The notes beneath the pieces are model-generated. The model did no database searches. It was not told the origin of the DNA and saw only the letters and a list, made by a program, of their open reading frames with translations. Shown piece after piece: positions 17,801-24,154 of a DNA stretch of 28,513 nt. The DNA lies in the IMG/VR virus record IMGVR_UViG_3300034104_004450, positions 1 to 28,513 of that record; one strand, written 5' to 3'. The DNA comes from a virus. Within the stretch, counting starts at the first letter, position 1, and every line of letters starts with the position of its first letter. The translations under genes and the position numbers were made by a program.

Positions 17801-17864
17801 TGAATTAAACGTGGGTATAGATTTTGACATTCTATGTGCCCTTTTAGATACAGAACTTGGATAA
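14844..17864 (+). CDS. Baseplate protein with gp7/tail-protein-I-like core
   Basis: This 1006-residue protein probably joins the wedge to peripheral fibres. The first 300 residues are beta-rich. Residues about 305-475 are helical. They include YLNTLNEIGASVDNYRTNLI, a KVLQLYGRSFDETRKFI segment, a LAQTLGW motif and FLFKSKGTRKSIEILLRLVG (about 449-468). This last pattern matches the 'F-x-SKGT-x-x-x-I-x-x-L' element I recall at the C-terminal end of T4 gp7 and in P2-type tail protein I. Residues 833-866 form a cysteine-rich knot (C836, C838 and further cysteines in QIIPIPCKPCSF). The last ~120 residues are a separate domain that resembles one in the next protein. The start and stop are both in one-base TAATG overlaps with neighbours. 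The tail-protein-I-like call is by motif; the name gp7 is a functional analogy. Confidence 0.75.
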   Translation: MAIVKYTCPPQASGQGSFSDNLVGFQIVDGGGFTQGNFQFTTAITEKTNRTFNIGTFSDPISLDTMNVDSLLQSRIDSAKNLKVYPNFDLSEVTNFTLFGSLSKRLSVSVTRIINFFPAAIDVRSLYPNFLTGTTANNISYDQVNNETYLEIDLGILYNPFDIDYTVNATRNLELKEIEVSYLRNFTKEYKKYSLFVNSVEYPITFFSGVEPNETVLSFYVQGRPFGINQSTYETLIIRPNDLYVNETFSNSLDEVERFLLNRDVIPKYTASFQKTVEDESGKFIFINQNVTFPLNGEWNLDISTTFFDQYLNTLNEIGASVDNYRTNLISRFLTTGALKEFDTPDQKIEKVLQLYGRSFDETRKFIISLANMNSVHYNVGDDIPSQLLKNLAQTLGWNTNISPISDEELLTSLFSRSESLFEGVSVGPTPDELNYQFYRNLILNSAFLFKSKGTRKSIEILLRLVGAPEALVDFNEYVYIADQKINLNEFETRFAKISAGTYVDQVSIIDPTDVYTIFGVPYTAFTTSPIIEDVTTLRSDYPIDYFGYPSMPRETEDYYYQIGGGWFESTPQHRMPEVIDVTGSVFTGENPNYQTVLQPANYGEEYLNRYRNFPYIDMGFKIRKIADNKKSWSDNEIGLRRNSDGNFNAYYRVDDENLTINVKNVDIFLNPGQGLAYDVWSMSVNYNFPIPEQGLNYVPPTKCNPNPYTPYPQRGGIDWTESIPKPREKSFFEFAQTFWHNTINVRNRQFITDGKTGGYPTLQSIFWKYLESDLYVNIPNDQFTYQKMIDYVNGLGDYWIRLVEQMVPATTLWNTGVRFENSIFHRQKFVWRRQCGCQIIPIPCKPCSFTAQILPYDCPIQVVECDLFPWAQDPKITTFGDIMAKLLDGYLLSLGNVTNCQYNTMVSTWYVDIRIDGVVATSFEFFTGYGYSNPVFSIPSEDLWRTAVNGALAELFTYGLSYNIFGDKVYVYNNNCEPIEVSQLFELNVGIDFDILCALLDTELG

Positions 17865-20812
17865 TGGGATGTGGATTTATAAATTATGAACTTTTTATAA
17901 CTGGAGACTGTACAAGCTCTGGGGTTGGTGAGGTATATATTGAAATTACCGGTGGAACACCACCATATACTGTTACAGAAAGTACTACGTCTGGTTTATT
18001 ACCGACTTCTGCTGGTACACTTACTTACTATTTTAGTGGTCTTACAGCCGGGACTTATGTGTTAGAAATACAAGATAGTTGTCTTTCGCCCGCACCAACC
18101 GTTACTTACCTCAACATTCCAATATCTTCTGGAACTACAATCCAAATAAATGATATAACACACACAACCTGTGGTGATAATAACGGAATTATTGATTTTG
18201 AATTTAATCCTTTTTATGGTAGTGGTTATTATGAACTTTATGAGACTACATTAGGTTATATATCTAGTGGTCAAACAGCAATAGCAACAAATTCAGTTGG
18301 TCCACTTACTGCTGGTACATATTATTTTATCGGTGATGATGGTGGTGGTTGTACAGGGTCTAGCGCCACGGCAATTGTATTAAGTTCAAACACTTTAGAC
18401 TATGGCTTTTATGTCGTAAACGACGCTAGTTGTGTTGTTGGTACTGGTGCTGGAAAAATATTTATCACCGGTGAAACCGGTACACCACCATACACATATC
18501 TTTGGACGACTAGTGCAACAACAGATAATATAACTGGTTTAACGGCTGGTAGTTATGGTGTAACGGTTACAGATTCTGATGGTTGTTCTTTATCTAAAAC
18601 AGTTAATGTTAATTATGTACAACCTGTGGGCATCGGAAGTGTTACAGGTGTACAACCATCTTGTTTTTCTAGTGATGGTGAAATAACTTTAATTGTAACT
18701 GGAGGTACGGCACCTTATTATTATTCGGGATCAAATGGGTCTGTTGAAATTTCATTTTCCGACACACACACCTTTAGTGGGTTACCGTCTGGAAATTTTT
18801 ATTACCTAGTAACAGACGCAGGACTTTGTACAACAAGTGGTAATACGTTACTTATAACACCAAATTCATTTTCTTTTGGGTCTGTTACAACAACGAATTC
18901 AAATTGTAGCGGTTCTGATGGAACAATAACCATAACAGTAAACGGCGGCTCGCCAGTTGGTACTTTTACCTATGTTTTAATTGATAATTCTGGCAACACA
19001 GTTCAGAGTATAGTTACAGCAACAAACACAACATTTAATAACGTCTCATCAGGTGTTTATACTTTTACAATAGACAATGGAAGTGGTTGTGGATACACAG
19101 GAACAACAACCGTCACTAATACAGATAAATTTATAATAACAGGCTTAACAACAACTGGAACAACCTGTGGATTGTGTAATGGAAGCGTACAAGTAACAGT
19201 TTCTTCTGGTGGTACACTACCGTATTCCTATCAAATTGATGGTTTCCCATCGTCTCAAGTCACAACTTATAATAATTTGTGTCCTGGTTTCTATACAGTG
19301 GTTGTTACAGACGCAGACGGTTGTCAACAAACAGATACTTTTGTTATAACACAATCTAACAAGGTTGATTTTATACCATACATAACACAACCAATATTTG
19401 GAAATGATGGGGATATTAAACTTTTTATAACCCAAGGTAGACCACCATTTACATATAACTGGAGTCCAAATGTAAACGGACAAATCGGTGCTGGAGTTAC
19501 TGGGCTTACAGCCGGAACTTATGTTATTGAAGTTGTTGATAGTACTTCTTGTTCAACAACGAAAACAGCTAAATTAAAAGGAACAAAACAAGTTACCAGT
19601 TATCAAATATATAAAGTATGTGAAGGAAATTTTGAAACAAATGGGTTAATTGGTGAAAGATCAATTTTTCAGTTATATAATGAAGGATATTATTCTTTAA
19701 CAACAAATGATTTTAATTGTATATTAAACAATGCAACATTTATAGCAGAAACAATTGTTGACGGTGTCACAAAACAAGAACCTTTCTACACCTCAATTAA
19801 TATAGGTGACTACCCAACAACACAAGATTGGGTAAACGTGGTTACAAATTTATTAAATCAATACGAACAAATTGGTGATGTAATTTTTGATATAACAAAT
19901 AACACTGTAACCATATATAATTTTTGTAAACAAACACAAGACTGTGAACCAAAAACTTATAACGAACTTACAAATTCATTGGTTATTGTAAATTTAATAA
20001 TAAATTACGATATTGCATGCGTTGAATGTGACATACCGCCAACACCGACACCAACAACAACAAAACCGTCAACACCGACACCAACACCTACATTAACACC
20101 AACACCATCACCAGGAGTATTAAAAGTATATACTATGACTTGGGATACAAATTTAACAGGTTTTGGTACTACAAACATCTACAACGTTAGACTACCATTT
20201 AAATCAACTGGAACATATTCTAATGGTACGATTAATTGGGGTGACGGAAATACTAGTCCATTGGCTTATGCAAATAGACAACATATTTATGTAACCCCTG
20301 GTATATATACAATTACAATTAGTTTAAATTCTGGTGGTATTTTGAATGGTTGGGATTTTGGACCAGGTAACCCAAATTCCATAGATAGGAAAAAAATAAC
20401 TTCAATTACAAGTTGGGGACAAATTGAATTTGTAAATAATGATAATTTCTATCAGTGTATCAATCTTACTTTGAATACAGTGACTGATACTCCAGACATT
20501 TCATCAATGACAAGTTTAAATTTCTTCTTGTTTGGTTGTACAGGACTCACTTCAGTAAATAATATTGGAAACTGGGACGTTTCAAATATAACGTCAATGT
20601 CAGAATTTTTGGGTGGAGGAGTAATACTTAATACATCAAATTACAATAGTCTATTACAAGGTTGGGCATCTCTAGGCTCTTCTTTACAAAATACAGTAAT
20701 ATTTGACGCTCAAACAACATATTATAGTACAGCACCAAGTGCTGGTGCTACAGCAAGAAACTATCTTGTAAGTACAAAAGGTTGGGTAATTGATGATGCT
20801 GGACCAATATAA
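17864..20812 (+). CDS. SprB-repeat tail fibre/adhesin with PKD and DUF285-like C-terminus
   Basis: This is a 982-residue modular surface protein, likely a receptor-binding fibre. I chose the ATG at 17864, which overlaps the previous stop by one base like the junction at 14844. An in-frame ATG 30 bases upstream would add ten residues read from the end of the neighbouring gene and is less likely. Residues about 14-570 are about seven SprB-type repeats ('GGTPPYTYLW' start, 'GLTAGTYxVxVxDxxGC' end), as in the flavobacterial gliding adhesin SprB. Residues about 580-723 are a distinct domain also found at the end of the upstream protein. A Pro/Thr linker (725-750) leads to a PKD-like domain (NWGDGNTSPL at about 791-800). 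Last comes a DUF285/BspA-type region (WDVSNITSMSEFL, 904-916). There is no signal peptide, which fits virion assembly rather than secretion. Confidence 0.82.
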   Translation: MGCGFINYELFITGDCTSSGVGEVYIEITGGTPPYTVTESTTSGLLPTSAGTLTYYFSGLTAGTYVLEIQDSCLSPAPTVTYLNIPISSGTTIQINDITHTTCGDNNGIIDFEFNPFYGSGYYELYETTLGYISSGQTAIATNSVGPLTAGTYYFIGDDGGGCTGSSATAIVLSSNTLDYGFYVVNDASCVVGTGAGKIFITGETGTPPYTYLWTTSATTDNITGLTAGSYGVTVTDSDGCSLSKTVNVNYVQPVGIGSVTGVQPSCFSSDGEITLIVTGGTAPYYYSGSNGSVEISFSDTHTFSGLPSGNFYYLVTDAGLCTTSGNTLLITPNSFSFGSVTTTNSNCSGSDGTITITVNGGSPVGTFTYVLIDNSGNTVQSIVTATNTTFNNVSSGVYTFTIDNGSGCGYTGTTTVTNTDKFIITGLTTTGTTCGLCNGSVQVTVSSGGTLPYSYQIDGFPSSQVTTYNNLCPGFYTVVVTDADGCQQTDTFVITQSNKVDFIPYITQPIFGNDGDIKLFITQGRPPFTYNWSPNVNGQIGAGVTGLTAGTYVIEVVDSTSCSTTKTAKLKGTKQVTSYQIYKVCEGNFETNGLIGERSIFQLYNEGYYSLTTNDFNCILNNATFIAETIVDGVTKQEPFYTSINIGDYPTTQDWVNVVTNLLNQYEQIGDVIFDITNNTVTIYNFCKQTQDCEPKTYNELTNSLVIVNLIINYDIACVECDIPPTPTPTTTKPSTPTPTPTLTPTPSPGVLKVYTMTWDTNLTGFGTTNIYNVRLPFKSTGTYSNGTINWGDGNTSPLAYANRQHIYVTPGIYTITISLNSGGILNGWDFGPGNPNSIDRKKITSITSWGQIEFVNNDNFYQCINLTLNTVTDTPDISSMTSLNFFLFGCTGLTSVNNIGNWDVSNITSMSEFLGGGVILNTSNYNSLLQGWASLGSSLQNTVIFDAQTTYYSTAPSAGATARNYLVSTKGWVIDDAGPI
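17903..19573 (+). repeat. Tandem SprB-type repeat units (coding)
   Basis: About seven divergent units of roughly 75-80 codons each end in a Gly-aromatic-x-hydrophobic-x-Asp/Gly-Cys pattern. The closers read GLTAGTYVLEIQDS, PLTAGTYYFIGDDGGGC, GLTAGSYGVTVTDSDGC, GLPSGNFYYLVTDAGLC, NVSSGVYTFTIDNGSGC, NLCPGFYTVVVTDADGC and GLTAGTYVIEVVDSTSC. The units are clear at protein level but diverged at DNA level, so recent tandem amplification is not indicated. Confidence 0.8.
20036..20113 (+). repeat. Low-complexity Pro/Thr linker (ACACCN microsatellite-like)
   Basis: This is a CCA/ACA/CCG/ACC-rich tract encoding a Thr-Pro linker (PPTPTPTTTKPS and onward) between the shared domain and the PKD-like domain. 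The alternating TP composition predicts an extended, stiff spacer. The repetitive DNA could shorten or lengthen by slippage. Confidence 0.85.
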
Positions 20813-20840
20813 AAAAATATCGTCTAAAAAGACGATATTT
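20811..20840. terminator. Hairpin terminator between convergent clusters
   Basis: A perfect 10-bp stem (AAATATCGTC at 20815-20824 and GACGATATTT at 20831-20840) encloses a 6-base loop. Read on the minus strand it is followed by seven T residues (complement of the A-run at 20811-20817), a canonical intrinsic terminator for the leftward operon. Read on the plus strand only three T residues end the arm, so rightward termination would be weaker. It lies immediately after the plus-strand stop (20812) and 25 bases past the minus-strand stop (20866). Confidence 0.8.
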
Positions 20841-20865
20841 CAGATTATCGGTATTTTAAACGATA

Positions 20866-21474
20866 TTAAGTCCAGATTTCTTTTGACCGCATATATCCTA
20901 ATACACAAGTATAAGCATCGGTTTGGTCAAAATTTTCTTTTTTGAGTGTGTTATTTTTTGTGTAATGCCAAGTAATTTGTGGTTCTCTTTTGGCGACTTT
21001 TTCCCAAACTAACATTTTTTTATCAACATCTTTTGGTAGTCCACCAAATAATACGTGTTTACCTTTATTGTTTTCTTGAACTAAATCAGGCCAAGCAAAT
21101 TTTCTAGAATTATAGGTTGAAATAAAATCTGGTATAATCCCTAATATATCATAAACCTCTTTACAAATTAGAGTATTAAACCTTAAAAGCGTTTGTATTG
21201 TATATACATTATTTGAATTTAAAAGAGGTTCTTCAATGACAACTTTTAAGACACCTAAATCTCTATATTGTAAAAGTTTAGTTCTAAATACCTCACTTTT
21301 TAAAATAAGTTCTTTCATTTTACAATCACCAACATCTATTGGTTTAGGCCTAGGTGAAACGTGTGTTAATTCTAAAAGCTCTTGACTACCAATATCAAAT
21401 AAAGCCCAACCAATGGTTTTTGTTGAAACGTCTAAACCGAGAACTTTTGGTGAATTTTTAATTGTTTTTGACAT
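20866..21474 (-). CDS. RuvC-like Holliday-junction resolvase/nuclease
   Basis: This 202-residue protein has the RuvC/RNase H-like nuclease fold, expected to cut branched DNA with two metal ions. Phages use such enzymes to resolve recombination and replication intermediates before packaging. The acidic residues fall in the expected order. D15 is on the first strand (VLGLDVSTKTIGWALFD). E81 is in VVIEEPLL. D183 and D186 are in NFDQTDAYTCVLGY, with the three-residue spacing of the last two RuvC carboxylates. The length is slightly more than bacterial RuvC (about 173). It is the last gene of the minus-strand cluster and the only one there that looks like a DNA-processing enzyme. It begins with ATG after an AT-only leader. 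Family confidence is high; exact substrate (four-way junction versus other branches) is not shown. Confidence 0.85.
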   Translation of the reverse strand: MSKTIKNSPKVLGLDVSTKTIGWALFDIGSQELLELTHVSPRPKPIDVGDCKMKELILKSEVFRTKLLQYRDLGVLKVVIEEPLLNSNNVYTIQTLLRFNTLICKEVYDILGIIPDFISTYNSRKFAWPDLVQENNKGKHVLFGGLPKDVDKKMLVWEKVAKREPQITWHYTKNNTLKKENFDQTDAYTCVLGYMRSKEIWT

Positions 21475-21520
21475 ATTTTTTTATTTAATAATATAGTCCG
21501 TTAAAATTAAAAATGTAGGT
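21475..21520 (-). promoter_or_regulatory. AT-rich leader of the resolvase gene
   Basis: This 46-base gap, read on the minus strand, contains ACTATATTATTAAAT followed by an A-run up to the ATG. It resembles the ACTAT(A)TTTAT motif of the plus-strand leaders and is the largest gap between minus-strand genes here. It could carry a separate promoter for the resolvase. The evidence is motif similarity only. Confidence 0.28.
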
Positions 21521-24142
21521 TTAGAAGTCTAATTTTACAACAAACTGTTGAATACCCTGTCTCTGTACCGGAGATTGTAATTTAGAAATTACTAAAACAT
21601 CTTTATCAGAGTCCAACAAAGCAATTTCGGTGATATAAGATTTAGTACCTGCAGACCAACTTGGATTGGTTGTATTTTTAAATTCATTCACACTCAAATT
21701 AATTTTATATTTCATTTCATAAATTGTTGCCTGAATATCAGTCTCTAATGAACCATAGAAATAATACTCGTCCCCAAAGTTAAGTTGAGAACCGGTAAGA
21801 CTTATAGGTGTTAAAGGAACATAGTCATTTAAGTTATAGTATGGTGCTGAGTTATAATTGTCTGGTGAGACAATAAAAGTTGAACCAGTTAAAGATTCTT
21901 CAGTGACATAACCATTTATAAATTGGTCTTCTATTTGTGTTGTAAAATCAATTATTCTCCATTGTGCTGGATCTGGTCTTTCTCCAGTATTAACAAGTTG
22001 AGCTAAAACTTGAAATTTGGTTGCAACAAAACCTCTAAAGACATCACAAGATGGACAATATGTTGTTGAAGTCATATTTTTCATTGAACCATAATAACTT
22101 GCAGTTTGATAGAAGTCATTAATATTTGGTGATAATAATAAATCTGGGTCATCACACCAAATTAAGTTGTCTAAATTTTCTGTTAAAAGTTCTAACGTAT
22201 CTTCTGTTAGAATAAAACAAGTTTCTTGAAAAGGAAATGAGGTTGTTGTTGTTGTAACTGGAAAATCATAAGGTTGAACCAAACAACCAAATTCGCCACC
22301 AAATCGTACTGCAACATTTTTACTATCACCAGTAATACAATCATTATATGATATTTGTTGATAGTAGTTACAATGTAGTGAATTTGTAAAACACACATCA
22401 TTACTTAATCTATATGTAACATATAATGTTTGATTAGAACCAGTTAAAAGACCAATTGGACTAGTTTGGGTGTCACAAACATTTGGTGTTGTAAGAGAAA
22501 CTTGTGGGGCAGTTAAAGTCCAGTTTCTGTTTGATTTATAGGACATCGCTGCCAAAATTTCTTCATCGTCAATAATAACAACTTTACTATCTGGAAATAC
22601 CTTACCAATTCTACTTGGGTATCCATCATCATTTGCGTGTGTATCCCATAAATGATAATACCTAATTCCAGGGTTGTTCATATCTTCATTTTTTGTTGAT
22701 TTAAGATAATGAACGGTAAATAAATTTAAATCATCAAATCCTGCGGGATCAACATAAAAAGTATCACCAAAACAACATTCTGGGTTTTTATGCCACATAA
22801 TCCAAGGGATATGTAATTTGAAGTTTCTAGCTTGACCAGATGTGTTATTTGGGTTTGTTGGGTCGTATGGTTCTAGTGCGAATTTTTCACCATAGAAAAA
22901 GTCTACGGTTTGGTTGGTATAGTGAATTATAGCGACCGCTTTTTGTTCTTCTGGTGTAACTATTATTTTTTGGTCAAAAGAATTGTAGTAATATACACTA
23001 CTTGTGTCTGTTTGACCAGAACTTGAGTTATAACCAAAATATTCTTTACTGCCAATATAATTTATAGAACCAAATTGTGTGTAATCTTTATAGAACGTAG
23101 ATAGCAACCCAGCCGGACTTTCTGTCCAAGGAATATTCATATTCCAAATTTTAACATCAAACTCATCAATATCACAAACAGTTTCAAAATTAATCACATC
23201 ATCACACCAATGCGGTCTTGGGGTAAAACTATCATAAAGTTGTGTCATACTAGAAGGATAAATAATAACTCTAGCAAAACAATCAAATAAATAACAACTA
23301 AAATCTGGTGTTGGCCTATCTAAAGTTACAACATTACCACAAACAGCAACAATTCTATAAGTCAATATAGGAAAACAACTATACATAGACATATTACAAT
23401 CTATTGGTGGTGGTGCAGGACACACAGCACTAGAAGACGGTGTTACACAAGGCGTTGATGTTGGTGTTGGAGTTGGGGAAGGTGTAAGACAAGGTGGCAC
23501 TAAAGCACTTGAACTAGGTGTTGGTGTTAGTGTTGGTGTTGAATTAGGTGAAGATGTTGGAGTTGGGGTTGGTAAATTAACACAACCACAGTTATATTTT
23601 GCGTAACCATCGTAATATATTGTAATAATATCACCAACAGAAGGTCTATTTGTGTTCGTATGGTTACAACCAGAATAAATTAACTCAATATCTTTAGAAC
23701 CATCTAATGTTAATAAATCAACAACATAGTTTGAACTTACAACATAATTATTAGTTGTAATTGCACTCCAGGTAATTGTTGAAGCTGTAGTATTACCAGT
23801 AAAAAAACCTCTTAGCGGTGCACGATTAAAAACAGGGTCGGCCGTTGAATCGTTAAATGGTATACCATAGGTGTTTCCAGTTACACCATCAACAAAATAA
23901 GGATATTTCACACTTTGTTTATTTGATTGTGGAACCCCAAAACTATTTTGTTGATTAAAAGCTGGTTCTAAAACAAAACTATTTGTTTGATTATAAGAAT
24001 TTGGAAGCTTATCATATGAAACCTCACTATCACCAACTTGAAAATAAGAAATATTGAAATTTCCTTGAGATAGTTTTTGTCTACCAGTGTCAGTAACTCT
24101 TGTATTAACTAAACCCGAAGTATTTTTAATTATGTATGCCAT
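21521..24142 (-). CDS. Fibre-like virion protein with split collar-type domain and Thr/Pro linker
   Basis: This is an 873-residue tail-fibre-like protein. The N-terminus (IIKNTSGLVNTRVTDTGRQK, then QGNFNISYFQVGDSEVSYD) resembles the opening of phage tail-collar-type fibre domains, where a 'GL...G...I..F.VGD' pattern is usual. The C-terminus (KSYITEIALLDSDKDVLVIS, then KLQSPVQR) resembles the closing strands of the same domain type. This suggests one domain whose two halves are split by ~750 residues of insertions. A Thr/Pro/Ser linker (191-247) sits in what looks like a surface loop, and a poly-Thr run is at about 630-634. Many cysteines lie in the middle. There is no signal peptide or membrane span. 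The split-domain reading is inference. It is 12 bases downstream of the 756-residue protein's gene in the same operon. Confidence 0.7.
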   Translation of the reverse strand: MAYIIKNTSGLVNTRVTDTGRQKLSQGNFNISYFQVGDSEVSYDKLPNSYNQTNSFVLEPAFNQQNSFGVPQSNKQSVKYPYFVDGVTGNTYGIPFNDSTADPVFNRAPLRGFFTGNTTASTITWSAITTNNYVVSSNYVVDLLTLDGSKDIELIYSGCNHTNTNRPSVGDIITIYYDGYAKYNCGCVNLPTPTPTSSPNSTPTLTPTPSSSALVPPCLTPSPTPTPTSTPCVTPSSSAVCPAPPPIDCNMSMYSCFPILTYRIVAVCGNVVTLDRPTPDFSCYLFDCFARVIIYPSSMTQLYDSFTPRPHWCDDVINFETVCDIDEFDVKIWNMNIPWTESPAGLLSTFYKDYTQFGSINYIGSKEYFGYNSSSGQTDTSSVYYYNSFDQKIIVTPEEQKAVAIIHYTNQTVDFFYGEKFALEPYDPTNPNNTSGQARNFKLHIPWIMWHKNPECCFGDTFYVDPAGFDDLNLFTVHYLKSTKNEDMNNPGIRYYHLWDTHANDDGYPSRIGKVFPDSKVVIIDDEEILAAMSYKSNRNWTLTAPQVSLTTPNVCDTQTSPIGLLTGSNQTLYVTYRLSNDVCFTNSLHCNYYQQISYNDCITGDSKNVAVRFGGEFGCLVQPYDFPVTTTTTSFPFQETCFILTEDTLELLTENLDNLIWCDDPDLLLSPNINDFYQTASYYGSMKNMTSTTYCPSCDVFRGFVATKFQVLAQLVNTGERPDPAQWRIIDFTTQIEDQFINGYVTEESLTGSTFIVSPDNYNSAPYYNLNDYVPLTPISLTGSQLNFGDEYYFYGSLETDIQATIYEMKYKINLSVNEFKNTTNPSWSAGTKSYITEIALLDSDKDVLVISKLQSPVQRQGIQQFVVKLDF
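23402..23572 (-). repeat. Low-complexity Thr/Pro/Ser linker tract (coding)
   Basis: On the plus strand this is a GGTGTTG/GGAGTTGG-rich microsatellite-like tract. On the coding strand it encodes about 57 residues of PTPTPTSSPNSTPTLTPTPS type, with scattered cysteines. It interrupts the 873-residue protein between IITIYYDG and ILTYRIVAVCGN, which read like neighbouring strands of one domain. Confidence 0.85.
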
Positions 24143-24154
24143 TTAATATAAATA

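Noticed and set aside
17834-17863. Earlier in-frame ATG for the SprB adhesin
   Set aside because: It would overlap the upstream gene by 31 bases and add ten residues lacking the character of the domain; the ATG at 17864 gives the same one-base TAATG coupling seen at 14844.
17903-19573. Evidence for a bacterial chromosome (gliding-motility adhesin locus)
   Set aside because: The repeats lie in a gene coupled to baseplate genes, without a signal peptide or a type IX secretion C-terminal domain, so a phage fibre is the better reading.
17864-20812. Diversity-generating retroelement target
   Set aside because: No reverse transcriptase, template repeat or C-type-lectin variable region is visible in the window.
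23402-23572. CRISPR-like or regulatory repeat array
   Set aside because: The repetition is in-frame Thr/Pro/Ser coding sequence with no constant repeat and spacer pattern.
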